NCBI GenBank assembly: GCA_000024525.1
Contig: CP001769.1
Span: 558,001-622,000, forward strand
Source: Spirosoma linguale DSM 74
Lineage (GTDB): Bacteria; Bacteroidota; Bacteroidia; Cytophagales; Spirosomataceae
Direction: 5' to 3'
Length of the DNA: 64,000 bases
In this document: in pieces, positions 25,139 through 34,370 of the stretch
How the letters are laid out: the number at the start of each line of letters is the position of its first letter
Position numbering within the stretch: position 1 is the first letter of the stretch
Notes under the pieces: generated by a model
The model's database searches: none
The model's input: only the letters and a program-made list of their open reading frames with translations
Told to the model about the DNA's origin: nothing
Made by a program: the position numbers and the translations under genes

Positions 25139-25924
25139 CTAATCCGGCTGTGTTGGCAGGCGTTCGGGTGTATTGCTGCGTTTAAGACGGTAGGTCAGCC
25201 CAATTACTATATTATTTTTTCCGGTTGCCAGTAAGGGGGTGAAAACACCCTGATCGAAGTTAGCTGCGTTATAGTTGGTCTGGTTTACCCAGCCCAGTTG
25301 TACGATCCACTGTTGGTCGAATTGGTAACCAACGCCCGCGTAAAGACGATTCCGTTCAAACGTTGGCCCAATCGGGTTCAGGAAAATCTCGTCGTAAATG
25401 GAGAGAAAGGACGTTTTTTCCTTAACGGTGTGGTTGTTTAGCGGTATGAACGTATTAAGTCGATACCGAATCCGGCTTCGGTAGGGGGTTGTTCCGTCGC
25501 GAAAGGTAAACCAGCGTTGTTCAACCCGGTACCGGTGTTCAAATTTCAGTCGGGTCAGGTACTGATTAATAATAAGCTGCTCCCAGAGCCGCTTCTCGGT
25601 GTTGAGCGGACCGTCGGACAGCGCTTTGTAATCGTAGGTAGCGTAACGCCCGCCCGCTAAAGTCAGCGTGAAGTTTTTGTCGAGGTCATAGCTTACCCCG
25701 CCCTTCAATTCATTATAAAAAAACTGGCTGAATGCGCCGTTGGCCCGGCCCTGAACTTCGGCAAAGCCTCCCCATTTTTTCGGGCCAGTAGGTAGCTGAA
25801 TGGTACCAATAAGCCAGGTTCCCCAGGGAGAAGAGGGCGTAAGAGAGGTTTGGGCGAAGGAACTGGTAAGCGTAAGAGCAAGAAGACCTGCGACTAAATA
25901 AACCTTAAAACGAAGACGGATCAC
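25139..25924 (-). CDS. DUF2490 family outer-membrane beta-barrel protein
   Basis: A 261-residue protein with a GTG start and signal peptide (YLVAGLLALTLTSSFAQ). The body is rich in alternating beta strands with aromatic girdles (YDLDKNFTLTLAGGRYATYD, RLKFEHRYRVEQRWF, YAGVGYQFDQQWIVQLGWVNQ), as in DUF2490 barrels of Bacteroidota. Function unknown; probably a small outer-membrane barrel. Convergent with the histidine kinase with no gap. Confidence 0.85.
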   Translation of the reverse strand: MIRLRFKVYLVAGLLALTLTSSFAQTSLTPSSPWGTWLIGTIQLPTGPKKWGGFAEVQGRANGAFSQFFYNELKGGVSYDLDKNFTLTLAGGRYATYDYKALSDGPLNTEKRLWEQLIINQYLTRLKFEHRYRVEQRWFTFRDGTTPYRSRIRYRLNTFIPLNNHTVKEKTSFLSIYDEIFLNPIGPTFERNRLYAGVGYQFDQQWIVQLGWVNQTNYNAANFDQGVFTPLLATGKNNIVIGLTYRLKRSNTPERLPTQPD

Positions 25925-25961
25925 AATTGATATATAGTATTACGTCTAGTAAAATTACTCG

Positions 25962-26192
25962 ATGTTATCTATAGGTGATATTAAGGCCGTCGATCTTAAC
26001 AATAAGGTAATATTGGCTGCTCGGGGTAACATTGTACACGCTATCAACTCACCACGTCCTGCTTTACAGCCGCTCATTACGGGAGAAGTTGCCTTTTACT
26101 CAAATCCTGATAGAATAATCTACCCTTATGGAATCAGTATGGGGTTTGTTTCTCAAATTTACTTCGGTTACTGGCTGGTAGTAGTCCGGTAA
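25962..26192 (+). CDS. Possible small orphan or relict reading frame
   Basis: A 76-codon frame in a stretch more AT-rich than its surroundings. Its predicted product (MLSIGDIKAVDLNNKVILAA at the start) has no motif I recognise. No clear ribosome site or promoter. It may be a remnant of a larger gene or not coding at all. Recorded because it fills an otherwise empty 297-bp gap between the DUF2490 gene and the S9 peptidase. Confidence 0.2.
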   Translation: MLSIGDIKAVDLNNKVILAARGNIVHAINSPRPALQPLITGEVAFYSNPDRIIYPYGISMGFVSQIYFGYWLVVVR

Positions 26193-26221
26193 ACTCATCT
26201 CATCCAAACCTTCAGCAACAC

Positions 26222-28138
26222 ATGCCAAATCGATTTAGCCAACAGATATGGTTATGCCTGTCTCTATCAGTAGCCGTGGGCACAGCCTGGGCAGGTCCGG
26301 CCCCCAAGCCAGCCGCCGTTCGAAAATACACCATCGAGCAATTCATGAAAACCATTCGCTTCGGCGGGTCCGACATTTCGCCCGACGAAAAGACGGTGCT
26401 GTTCACTAGTAATCAGGATGGTGTCTTTAATCTTTATGAAATTCCTTTCGATGGCAGCGGCCAGCCAAAGCAACTGACCAAATCGACAACGAACGCCATT
26501 TATGTGCTTGGCTATCTGCCCGACGGCCGGATTTTATATAGCAGCGATCAGGGGGGTAACGAGCTGAGCCACATCTACCTGCGCGAAAAAGATGGCGCCG
26601 TAAGCGACCTGACTCCTGCCGAAAAAGCAAAGTTTCAGTTTGCCGGGCTGAGCTACGACCGTAAAAGTTTCTTCTACCAGTCGAACCAGCGCAACCGGGC
26701 GGCTTTCGATGTGTACGAGATGGATATCGCCACCATGAAGCCCAAACTCCTGTTCGAAAATCCGGGCGGTTTCTTTCCCGGTGATGTATCCCCCGATAAA
26801 CGGTACATCGCGCTGGCAAAAACCAGCACGACAACGGATGGCGATGTGTACCTGTATGATACAAAAACGAAAGAAACCAGGCTGCTTACCAAACACGAAG
26901 GCGATGTAAATAATGGCCCGGAAGGATTCACCCCAGATGGAAAAAAACTCCTCATCCGTACGGACGAAGGCAACGAATTCGCCTATGTAAAAGCCTACGA
27001 TTTAGCCAGTGGTCAAAGTACTGTACTAGATAAAGCCAACTGGGATATTTCGGGCGACTACCTGTCGTACCGGGGGCATTACCGCATTCTGTCGGTCAAT
27101 AACGACGCCCGTACCGAACTCAAAATCATTGACACGCGTACAAATCAACCCGTTAAGCTGCCCGCGCTACCCGGTGGCGATATTACCGGCGTGACCATTA
27201 CCGACAGCGAAGGGCGAATGACGTTTTATGTAAACAGTTCCAACTCGCCCGCAACGCTTTACTCGTACGACTTTAAATCGGGTAAAGTAACCCCTTTGGT
27301 ACGGGGACTGAATCCGGATATTGATCCCGACGACTTGGTTGCTGGTGAAGTAATTCGGTATAAATCATTTGACGGGATGGAAATACCCGCCCTATTGTAT
27401 AAGCCCAAAGAGGCCGGTTCAGGGGCTAAACTGCCCGCTATTCTCTCCATTCATGGGGGACCGGGTGGCCAAACCCGCCTGACCTACTCGCCCCTGGTGC
27501 AGTATCTGGTAAACAGCGGTTATGTGGTTCTGGCGGTCAACAACCGGGGAAGCTCGGGCTACGGCAAAACGTTCTACGCGGCCGACGACCGCAAACATGG
27601 CGATGCCGACCTGAAAGACTGTGTGGAGTCGAAGAAGTTTCTGACCGCAACCGGCTATGTCGATCCGGCCAGAATCGGTATCATGGGCGGTTCTTACGGT
27701 GGGTACATGACACTGGCCGGACTCACCTTTACCCCCGATGACTTTGCCGTCGGCGTGGATATTTTCGGAGTAGCCAACTGGCTCCGAACGTTGAATAGCA
27801 TGCCCGAGTGGTGGGGCCCACAGCGCGATGCCATGTTTAAAGAGATTGGCCACCCCAAAACGGACTCCGTGGCGCTGTACAATAAATCGCCCTTGTTTCA
27901 TACCCAACGGATCAAAAAGCCTCTTCTGGTTATCCAGGGAGCGAATGACCCGCGTGTGCTGAAAATTGAATCGGATGAGATTGTCGCTAATGTCAAGAAA
28001 AACGGTGTCCCTGTTGAATACGTCACCTTTCCGGACGAGGGACACGGCTTTGTGAAGAAAGAAAATGAGATTACCGCGTACAAAGCGGTACGGGAGTTTC
28101 TGGATAAATACCTTCGGGGACCGGACCTCGTAAGGTGA
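26222..28138 (+). CDS. S9 family prolyl oligopeptidase-like peptidase
   Basis: A 638-residue secreted serine peptidase with a signal peptide (LCLSLSVAVGTAWAG). The N-terminal part carries beta-propeller/TolB-like repeats (SPDEKTVLFTSNQDGVFNLY, SPDKRYIALAKTSTTTDGDV). The C-terminal alpha/beta-hydrolase domain begins near 390 with the oxyanion-side motif LSIHGGPGGQTR. It has the nucleophile in GGSYGGYM (Ser about 491), Asp in GANDPRV and His in DEGHGF. It probably trims short peptides in the periplasm (acylaminoacyl/dipeptidyl peptidase-like). Followed by a perfect palindromic terminator. Confidence 0.95.
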   Translation: MPNRFSQQIWLCLSLSVAVGTAWAGPAPKPAAVRKYTIEQFMKTIRFGGSDISPDEKTVLFTSNQDGVFNLYEIPFDGSGQPKQLTKSTTNAIYVLGYLPDGRILYSSDQGGNELSHIYLREKDGAVSDLTPAEKAKFQFAGLSYDRKSFFYQSNQRNRAAFDVYEMDIATMKPKLLFENPGGFFPGDVSPDKRYIALAKTSTTTDGDVYLYDTKTKETRLLTKHEGDVNNGPEGFTPDGKKLLIRTDEGNEFAYVKAYDLASGQSTVLDKANWDISGDYLSYRGHYRILSVNNDARTELKIIDTRTNQPVKLPALPGGDITGVTITDSEGRMTFYVNSSNSPATLYSYDFKSGKVTPLVRGLNPDIDPDDLVAGEVIRYKSFDGMEIPALLYKPKEAGSGAKLPAILSIHGGPGGQTRLTYSPLVQYLVNSGYVVLAVNNRGSSGYGKTFYAADDRKHGDADLKDCVESKKFLTATGYVDPARIGIMGGSYGGYMTLAGLTFTPDDFAVGVDIFGVANWLRTLNSMPEWWGPQRDAMFKEIGHPKTDSVALYNKSPLFHTQRIKKPLLVIQGANDPRVLKIESDEIVANVKKNGVPVEYVTFPDEGHGFVKKENEITAYKAVREFLDKYLRGPDLVR

Positions 28139-28164
28139 TTGGACGTATAGAGACAGATTAAGAA

Positions 28165-28206
28165 CTAAAAAGCCACTCGCAGATTAATCTGCGAGTGGCT
28201 TTTTAG
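28165..28206. terminator. Perfect bidirectional terminator
   Basis: A 42-nt perfect palindrome (21-bp arms) with A-tract on the left and T-tract on the right, between the converging S9 peptidase and the 28234 gene. It should serve both strands. Confidence 0.9.
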
Positions 28207-28233
28207 TGTTGAAAACACTCTTTGGTGAGGGAC

Positions 28234-28536
28234 CTATTCGGCTTCTGCTTCTATCGTTGCAATAACGTTCGCAATGGTTTCGCGCTGGTCGGGCGAAACT
28301 GCTTCGGACAGCGTCAGCAGGTCTGCCTTAATGGTTTGCCATTGTGGAAGACTCAACACGAGCGCATCGGCCTTAAATTCAACTTCGTCGCCTAAATCGG
28401 TTTGTGTAATGGGCAATGGCTCCAGTACAGTTCGCGCAAATTCACTTCGCACCCGTTCTTTCACGAAGGGAACTGGGTCCAGATTTGCTTCTTTCAACCG
28501 TTGCTTACTAAATACTTTGGTCTTTTTCCACCACAT
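28234..28536 (-). CDS. Small hypothetical acidic protein
   Basis: 100 residues from the ATG at 28536. It begins MWWKKTKVFSKQRLKEANLD and ends in an acidic helix (ANVIATIEAEAE). It is rich in Leu, Glu and Val, with no signal peptide, membrane segment or Cys. No family recognised. Coding use looks real: codon pattern like its neighbours and a defined terminator downstream. Confidence 0.6.
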   Translation of the reverse strand: MWWKKTKVFSKQRLKEANLDPVPFVKERVRSEFARTVLEPLPITQTDLGDEVEFKADALVLSLPQWQTIKADLLTLSEAVSPDQRETIANVIATIEAEAE

Positions 28537-28605
28537 ACGTTGAGTCAATTACGTCTTTCTCTGTCAACTGAATCGGGAGAACAAAGTTATTGGACAATCC
28601 ATACG

Positions 28606-28818
28606 TTAGCGCAATGAGCCGACATGACGATTGAAAAATTTAATGCCCGAATAGATATACATGAGTAACACCGCCGATTCCAGGATGGCCTTGAGGTAAT
28701 TGTGGCTGTTCATGTCAATGAAATACGTATTAACCCAGTCGGCTAAGAGTGTAAAGTAACTGAACAGAATACCGGCTGCACCGGTGAGAATAAGCAAGAA
28801 AAGTAATGTTTTACGCAT
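28606..28818 (-). CDS. Small membrane protein
   Basis: About 70 residues from the ATG at 28818. Two hydrophobic segments (LLFLLILTGAAGILFSYF; AILESAVLLMYIYSGIKFF) are separated by a short polar loop, with a basic C-terminal end (NRHVGSLR). Probably a two-pass inner-membrane protein of unknown role. It lies 69 nt upstream of the 28234 gene on the same strand; possibly one transcript. Confidence 0.55.
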   Translation of the reverse strand: MRKTLLFLLILTGAAGILFSYFTLLADWVNTYFIDMNSHNYLKAILESAVLLMYIYSGIKFFNRHVGSLR

Positions 28819-29121
28819 GAGTCCCAAAATCAAAAGGGTATTGCCAATAACGTGGAGTACTGCATATGACCCATATACGGCAAAAGGGTTTAATTGAGAT
28901 TAATTATTTTTCAGTTTTTTATTCAGTGAGCAAATACGCTGCCCTATGTACTCTTCCTGTAGCGATTCGCTTAAATAAAAAGAATGTATACATGGATTTT
29001 GTTCGCTAGTATACAGGTTTATATTTAATCGGCACATAAGCTTGCAGGCGTCGCCGGGTAAATGCAATCGCATCTGAGCAATCTGGTTGTACTTTTACCA
29101 CGCTAATTAACCAATAGCTTT
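28819..29121. other. Intergenic region, divergent promoters expected
   Basis: About 300 bp of AT-richer sequence between two divergent genes. TACTTTTA, close to TAnnTTTG, lies about 25 nt before dtd, but no -33 partner is clear. Nothing else recognised. Confidence 0.4.
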
Positions 29122-29574
29122 ATGATTGCGGTAATTCAACGAGTGTCCCAGGCTTCCGTTTTGATCAATAATTATGAGAAAGGTCATATAAAAACCGGGT
29201 TCCTTATACTGCTTGGTATAGGGCACACTGATAGTCAGGAGGATATAGACTGGTTAAGTCGAAAAATTGTTGGTATGAGAATATTTAGCGACGATCAGGG
29301 GAAAATGAACCTGGACCTGGCCGCTGTAGGAGGAGATATTTTGTTGATCAGCCAATTTACGCTCCATGCCAGCACTAAAAAAGGGAATCGTCCCAGCTTT
29401 ATCGAAGCCGCCCGGCCCGAAGTTGCTATTCCTTTGTATGAAGCCATGATAGATCAATTATCAGCTCTGTTAGGTAAGCCAATCCAAACGGGAGAGTTTG
29501 GAGCTGATATGAAAGTCTCACTGCTTAACGATGGCCCGGTAACTATATTGATTGATTCAAAAAATCGGATTTAG
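29122..29574 (+). CDS. dtd: D-aminoacyl-tRNA deacylase
   Basis: A 150-residue DTD. It starts MIAVIQRVSQASV as usual and has both catalytic cross-subunit motifs, SQFTLH (about 77) and NDGPVT (near 137). The dimeric enzyme hydrolyses D-amino acids and glycine from mischarged tRNA in the cytoplasm. Full length. The methyltransferase gene follows 90 nt later on the same strand. Confidence 0.96.
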   Translation: MIAVIQRVSQASVLINNYEKGHIKTGFLILLGIGHTDSQEDIDWLSRKIVGMRIFSDDQGKMNLDLAAVGGDILLISQFTLHASTKKGNRPSFIEAARPEVAIPLYEAMIDQLSALLGKPIQTGEFGADMKVSLLNDGPVTILIDSKNRI

Positions 29575-29664
29575 CCCAAATCGTCACAAATTTGTTACCA
29601 CTATCCATTACTTTTACCAAAACCAGCCTCTACCTATCGCTCTGGCGAACTGGTGAATTACCGA

Positions 29665-30309
29665 ATGGATTTTTTACCACCCGCTATAACCACCTACTCC
29701 GACGCCCATACCTCGCCCGAAAGCGAGTTGCTTCAACGGCTCAATCGGAATACCCGCGCTCATATTATGGCTCCCCGGATGCTGTCGGGGCATGTCCAGG
29801 GGCGTTTTCTGTCGATGATTTCGTGGATGATTCGTCCCCGGTATATTTTGGAAATTGGTACTTATACCGGCTATTCAGCCCTTTGTCTGGCCGAGGGATT
29901 AGCGGAGGATGGCCAGTTGATTACCATTGACCAGAATGAAGAGCTGGAGGACTTTGCCCGGTCGTACTGGCGGCAGTCACCGCTGGACCATAAAATTGAC
30001 TTTCGGCTCGGAAAGGCCGTGGATATACTGCCAACCCTTACTGAAACGTTTGACCTGGTGTTCATTGATGCCGACAAACGTAACTTGTCGACCTATTTTG
30101 ATCAGATAATCGATAAAGTGCGGCCGGGTGGTTTTATTCTGGCCGACAACGTTTTATGGAGTGGCAAGGTTGTTGAACCGGTAAAACCATCTGATTTGGA
30201 TACACTTGCTGTGCTGGCTTTTAATGAAAAGGTTCATAATGATTCGCGTGTGGAAAATGTGCTGCTACCCGTACGAGACGGGATTATGATGCTTAGAAAA
30301 CGAAATTGA
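29665..30309 (+). CDS. SAM-dependent O-methyltransferase
   Basis: About 214 residues from ATG 29665; a GTG at 29653 is the alternative. Class I methyltransferase of the catechol/caffeoyl-CoA O-methyltransferase type (methyltransf_3). Motif I is ILEIGTYTGYSALCLAEGL, motif II has an acidic ITIDQNEE, and a divalent-metal site lies in VFIDADKRN and ILADNVLWSGKV. It needs a divalent metal and methylates a phenolic hydroxyl; substrate unknown. Its TGA overlaps a TTG that could begin the next frame, and the real start of that gene is 14 nt later, so the two are probably co-transcribed. Confidence 0.93.
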   Translation: MDFLPPAITTYSDAHTSPESELLQRLNRNTRAHIMAPRMLSGHVQGRFLSMISWMIRPRYILEIGTYTGYSALCLAEGLAEDGQLITIDQNEELEDFARSYWRQSPLDHKIDFRLGKAVDILPTLTETFDLVFIDADKRNLSTYFDQIIDKVRPGGFILADNVLWSGKVVEPVKPSDLDTLAVLAFNEKVHNDSRVENVLLPVRDGIMMLRKRN

Positions 30310-30323
30310 TTTTACGGATAACG

Positions 30324-32729
30324 ATGAATAGACTGACCCCTTCCTTAACTTTTTTCTTCGCTCTGGTAAGTCTGATCGCATCAGCGCAGTCTTTATCGAT
30401 TCCGGTTGTGCCGGAGCAGGTGACGTTTGCCGATATTTCGGTACGCCTGGACCCCGATGCCCGCCGTATCGTGCAACAGGATGTGAACGCCCTGTTTGCC
30501 AATAAGCAATACTGGACTGCTAAACTTGATCGGGTGGTGCTGTACTTTCCGATGATCGAGTCGATTCTGATTGACGAAGACGTTCCTACAGACTTTAAAT
30601 ACCTCGCTGTTCAGGAGAGTTCACTAACGCCAGATGCCGTCTCGTCGTCCACAGCCGTGGGCTACTGGCAGTTTAAACGCGAAACAGCCATCGATAATGG
30701 TATGCGGGTAGATGAGGAGATAGACGAACGCAAAAGCATTACAAGCTCTACCCACGGTGCCGCCAAATACCTCAAAAAAAGTAACACCCAATTTAACAAC
30801 TGGGTGGCATCCCTCTACTCGTACTATCTGGGTGCTGGCGGCATTTCAAAACTGATTCCGCCCGACTGGTCTTACGCCCGTGAGGTAGCTCTGGATGGAC
30901 GCACAGATCGGTACATTCTGCGTTTTTTCGCCCATAAAGTAGCCATCGAAAATGCGCTGAGGTCGCACCAGACCAGCAACCGATTCGCGCTTATTGAGTA
31001 CCCAAACGGGGGCGGTAAGTCGATGAAAGCCATTGCCGAAGAACTGGGCGTCGACGAATTTGAACTGCGTAAATACAACCGCTGGGTATTGGGCGAAGGT
31101 GTGCCAACCGACAAAGAGTACGTGGTGGCCATACCGGTAGCCAGCGATCAGATCAATGACATCCGTCAGAAGATTGTCAATGTAGGGCCCAAAAAGACAC
31201 CGGTATTTGTTCAGAACGATGTTGGCTTTCCGGTTTTACGTCGGGTGACAACGGGCCTTAGCAGCAAAAACGACCCTATTCTGTACGAAATAAACGGGTT
31301 GCCGGGTATTCAGGCGCAGGTTGGCGACAACCCCGGAACGCTTGCCCGAAAAGCTAAAATTAGTCTGTCGAGTTTTCTGCGGTACAACGACATGGGCGAC
31401 CTGGACCAGGTCATCGTCAACGATGTATATTATTTGGCTAAAAAGCGTAAAAAAGCGCTCGTCCCCTTTCATACTGTTCGCGAAGACGAAACGACGCGCA
31501 GTATTTCTCAGCGTTACGGGATTCGTTTGAAAAAACTGCTACGCTATAACCGGCTCGATCGTGTGCAAAAACTAGCGGTAGGTCGGGTGATGTGGCTCCG
31601 TGAACGTCGGCCATCCAATAAGCCTGTCGAGATAATCAATTCGCCCACACCACCCGTTTACGACCGCACACCAACCCCACCAGCGCGGCAGGATGTGGCG
31701 TCATCGGGTGGTGCCGCCCGGCCTGTTACGGGTAGCGACGGGGTGCCCCGCAACGCATCGGAACGCAAACTATACCAGCCCAAATTAGTGGGTGGCGGAG
31801 TGACGCCGAATGACGGCACATCCGAACCGGCCGTTCCTCAACAATCGGAACCCCAACGGCCGTCTATTCAACCAGCCAATAACGGTAACCAACCAGTGTC
31901 TTCCGGCCGCCCTGTGGTTACTACCCCCCCACCAGCACGCGTCGATAACAGTGATGGCTCACAACGGGTCGTTATTGTCAGAACGCCGGAAGGGCCGGAG
32001 CCTACCAGGGCTATACCGGTAGCGACTACGCCCGAGCGGGAAAAAACCGCCGGTACACCCGTTGTAACAACGCCGAAACCAACGCAGACCTATGCGGCCA
32101 AGCCCAGTTCAAAACCTGCACCAGTGGCCGATGTCGATATGGGACGTCCGGAAACCGGTAAATACGAAGGCCCTCGTGAACAGCAGGCCGATGGTTCATT
32201 GACGGTGCCGGGAGCCGTATCCCCAACGAAAGCGCCCCCTCGCCCGGCGCCCCCGGTTGTTACGAAAACGGAAACACGCCCAACGGCAGCAGAAAAAGTC
32301 AACACTGAGCCAAAGGAGGTCGCATCGTCGACACGTTCAGCAGGGGCGGGGTCTGTAAACCGGTCGGCTAGTACGCATACCGTAGAAGCTGGACAGACCT
32401 ATTACAGTATTTCGAAACTGTATGGGCTGACGGTTGATGAACTGCTCTCACTCAACAACCTGACGGTAGATAATAAACTGGAAGTTGGCCAGAAGTTAGC
32501 ACTAAAAAGCATTCCCGGCGGTCGGTTAGTACAGCCATCGGCAACGGATAAATCGTCATCAGCAACTGAGTCGTCGTCGGGTGTAACGTACCATACCGTC
32601 GCGAAGGGAGAAACGATGTTCCGTATTTCGCAGATTTACGGGGTAACCGTTGAGCAAATACAATTGTGGAATAAACTAACGGATGTAGGCGTGAAAGTGG
32701 GGCAGAAGATCAAGATCCTGAAGCCCTGA
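30324..32729 (+). CDS. Lytic transglycosylase with LysM domains (MltD-like)
   Basis: About 801 residues from ATG 30324, which opens a clean signal peptide (FFFALVSLIASAQ). A transglycosylase SLT domain covers about 70-200: catalytic Glu in YLAVQESSLTPDAVSSS, then AVGYWQFKRETA and a helical AAKYLKK. LysM-like peptidoglycan-binding units follow near 220, 335 and 390, then a long Pro/Thr/Ser-rich linker (440-670) and two clear C-terminal LysM units (HTVEAGQTYYSISKLYGLTV; YHTVAKGETMFRISQIYGVT). It cleaves glycan strands non-hydrolytically in the periplasm. The disordered linker is long for the family. Confidence 0.94.
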   Translation: MNRLTPSLTFFFALVSLIASAQSLSIPVVPEQVTFADISVRLDPDARRIVQQDVNALFANKQYWTAKLDRVVLYFPMIESILIDEDVPTDFKYLAVQESSLTPDAVSSSTAVGYWQFKRETAIDNGMRVDEEIDERKSITSSTHGAAKYLKKSNTQFNNWVASLYSYYLGAGGISKLIPPDWSYAREVALDGRTDRYILRFFAHKVAIENALRSHQTSNRFALIEYPNGGGKSMKAIAEELGVDEFELRKYNRWVLGEGVPTDKEYVVAIPVASDQINDIRQKIVNVGPKKTPVFVQNDVGFPVLRRVTTGLSSKNDPILYEINGLPGIQAQVGDNPGTLARKAKISLSSFLRYNDMGDLDQVIVNDVYYLAKKRKKALVPFHTVREDETTRSISQRYGIRLKKLLRYNRLDRVQKLAVGRVMWLRERRPSNKPVEIINSPTPPVYDRTPTPPARQDVASSGGAARPVTGSDGVPRNASERKLYQPKLVGGGVTPNDGTSEPAVPQQSEPQRPSIQPANNGNQPVSSGRPVVTTPPPARVDNSDGSQRVVIVRTPEGPEPTRAIPVATTPEREKTAGTPVVTTPKPTQTYAAKPSSKPAPVADVDMGRPETGKYEGPREQQADGSLTVPGAVSPTKAPPRPAPPVVTKTETRPTAAEKVNTEPKEVASSTRSAGAGSVNRSASTHTVEAGQTYYSISKLYGLTVDELLSLNNLTVDNKLEVGQKLALKSIPGGRLVQPSATDKSSSATESSSGVTYHTVAKGETMFRISQIYGVTVEQIQLWNKLTDVGVKVGQKIKILKP

Positions 32730-32752
32730 TAACGCGTTATTTCCTTCAGATG

Positions 32753-32788
32753 AAAAGCTGCTTCAGGTTGGAGCAGCTTTTTGTTTTA
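32753..32788 (+). terminator. Intrinsic terminator
   Basis: Stem AAAAGCTGCT (32753-32762) with AGCAGCTTTT (32772-32781), then TGTTTT. It lies 23 nt after the transglycosylase stop. Confidence 0.85.
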
Positions 32789-32837
32789 ACCGCGATAGAT
32801 CATCAAAATTTGCCAATCACCCCGTATCTTTACGTAT

Positions 32838-33425
32838 ATGATACTCATTGACAATACCTGCATTAGCGACGATGTCGCCGAAAAGTTCTTTGTCTGTAAC
32901 TTAGATAAATGCAAAGGCGCCTGCTGCGTTGAAGGCGATATGGGCGCCCCCCTGGAAGGCGACGAACCAGCCATTTTAGATCGTATTTACGAGGATATAA
33001 AACCTTATTTATCGCCCGAAGGTATTCGGGTTATTGAGCAGAAGGGTGGCTACGAATCTGACCACGATGGTGGTTTTGTGACTAACACCGTTGGAGGCCG
33101 CGAGTGTGTGTATGCTACCTGGAACAGCCAGGGTATACTGAAATGTGGTATTGAAGAAGCCTACAACGATGGGAAGGTAGACTGGAAGAAGCCCATTTCG
33201 TGCCATCTGTATCCCATCCGGGTTACCAAATACGAGTCATTTCACGCACTTAACTACGACCGTTGGCCTATCTGTAGTCCTGCTTGTGGGTTTGGGGAAC
33301 AACTGAATGTGCCTATTTATAAGTTTGTCCGCGAAGCACTTATCCGGGCTTATGGAGAAGAATGGTATGGCCAACTGTCAAAGGCAATTGAAGAGAAGAA
33401 CACTGATCAACCTGGTATCGAATAA
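32838..33425 (+). CDS. DUF3109 family cysteine-cluster protein
   Basis: A 195-residue protein of the DUF3109/YkgJ-like group. Cys residues cluster as in a metal site: CNLDKCKGACC (about 20-30), ECVYATWNSQGILKCGIEEA, the HLYPIRV motif after a Cys, and CSPACGFG near 150. A zinc or iron-sulfur ligand role is likely by family; biochemical function is unknown. It may be co-transcribed with the alkyltransferase-like gene 34 nt downstream. Confidence 0.9.
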   Translation: MILIDNTCISDDVAEKFFVCNLDKCKGACCVEGDMGAPLEGDEPAILDRIYEDIKPYLSPEGIRVIEQKGGYESDHDGGFVTNTVGGRECVYATWNSQGILKCGIEEAYNDGKVDWKKPISCHLYPIRVTKYESFHALNYDRWPICSPACGFGEQLNVPIYKFVREALIRAYGEEWYGQLSKAIEEKNTDQPGIE

Positions 33426-33459
33426 GTGGTATTAGGTTTTGGTACGGTATCAGTTAGCT

Positions 33460-33795
33460 ATGCCCGAACAGCGCGATTATTTTGAGGAGGTCTATGAAGT
33501 AGTACGGTTAATACCGAAAGGTCGCGTAACAACCTACGGGACCATTGCGCATTACCTGAGCCTGCGGGCAGGTGCCCGTATGGTGGGGTGGGCTATGAAT
33601 GGATGCCACAACCGACCCGATGTTCCGGCCCACCGGGTTGTTAACCGAATTGGTGTACTGTCGGGCAAGCATTTCTTTGGCGGACCAACCATCATGCAGC
33701 AATTGCTGGAAGACGAGGGGGTAAAGGTCGAAAATGATCGGGTCGTCGATTTTAAGAACCTCCTTTGGGACCCCGCCGTGGAGCTGGCTCTATAA
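33460..33795 (+). CDS. Alkyltransferase-like protein (MGMT family, no catalytic Cys)
   Basis: 111 residues from ATG 33460. It covers only the DNA-binding domain of O6-alkylguanine-DNA methyltransferases: VYEVVRLIPKGRVTTYGTIA, MVGWAMNGCHNRPDVPAHRV. The active-site PCHR is PAHR here (Ala57), which defines alkyltransferase-like (ATL) proteins. These bind O6-alkylguanine, bend the DNA and hand the lesion to nucleotide-excision repair rather than repairing it themselves. No ogt/ada gene is adjacent. Confidence 0.93.
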   Translation: MPEQRDYFEEVYEVVRLIPKGRVTTYGTIAHYLSLRAGARMVGWAMNGCHNRPDVPAHRVVNRIGVLSGKHFFGGPTIMQQLLEDEGVKVENDRVVDFKNLLWDPAVELAL

Positions 33796-33807
33796 CCAGC
33801 TTCTTCA

Positions 33808-34353
33808 TCATGCCTGGTTTTTATGCTCAACAGCCTCAACCAACGCCGTAAGTACAGTCTGTAATTCCTGTTTTAATAGTGGATCAATCAGCTCTCCGTT
33901 GGGAGCCAGCCTGCTTTTAATGAAGGGGACAATGAGCGATGCGTTTTCCGGTATCCGGGCCATCAATATACCGAGGGTATATGCCAGTGACGCATGGGCT
34001 CGCGAACCACCCAGGTCCGACGGCCCCGCGCTGATAACGCCGACGGGTTTATGTACAAACTCACCCGATGAGGCCATCCAGTCGAGCATGTTTTTCAGTA
34101 CACCGGGCATTCCATGAATGTACTCGGGCGTACAGATAATGGCCGCATCGGCCAAAGTGAGGAGGGTTCTAAGCTTCGTAACGGCTTCCGGAGCAGCCCC
34201 TTTGTCCCGTTCAGGACTAAAGTGGGGGAGGTCGTCAAGGGTCTCGTATAACGTGACGGTTACGTTTTCTGGAGCTAATGTAACCAGGGTCCGTAACAAA
34301 GCCGTATTGGTTGAGCCAGCGCGTAGACTGCCCGAGATTGCCAGAAAGTTCAT
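33808..34353 (-). CDS. NAD(P)H-dependent FMN reductase
   Basis: A 181-residue flavodoxin-fold NADPH-dependent FMN reductase. The phosphate-binding loop is SGSLRAGSTNT (7-17), then CTPEYIHGMPGVLKNMLDW, the family's key stretch, and VGVISAGPSDLGG. Cytoplasmic; reduces flavin, quinone or azo compounds. Followed at 17 nt by the siroheme dehydrogenase on the downstream side of the complementary strand order (the siroheme gene is upstream); probably one transcript. Confidence 0.93.
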   Translation of the reverse strand: MNFLAISGSLRAGSTNTALLRTLVTLAPENVTVTLYETLDDLPHFSPERDKGAAPEAVTKLRTLLTLADAAIICTPEYIHGMPGVLKNMLDWMASSGEFVHKPVGVISAGPSDLGGSRAHASLAYTLGILMARIPENASLIVPFIKSRLAPNGELIDPLLKQELQTVLTALVEAVEHKNQA

Positions 34354-34370
34354 ACCGATGTCATCTATAG

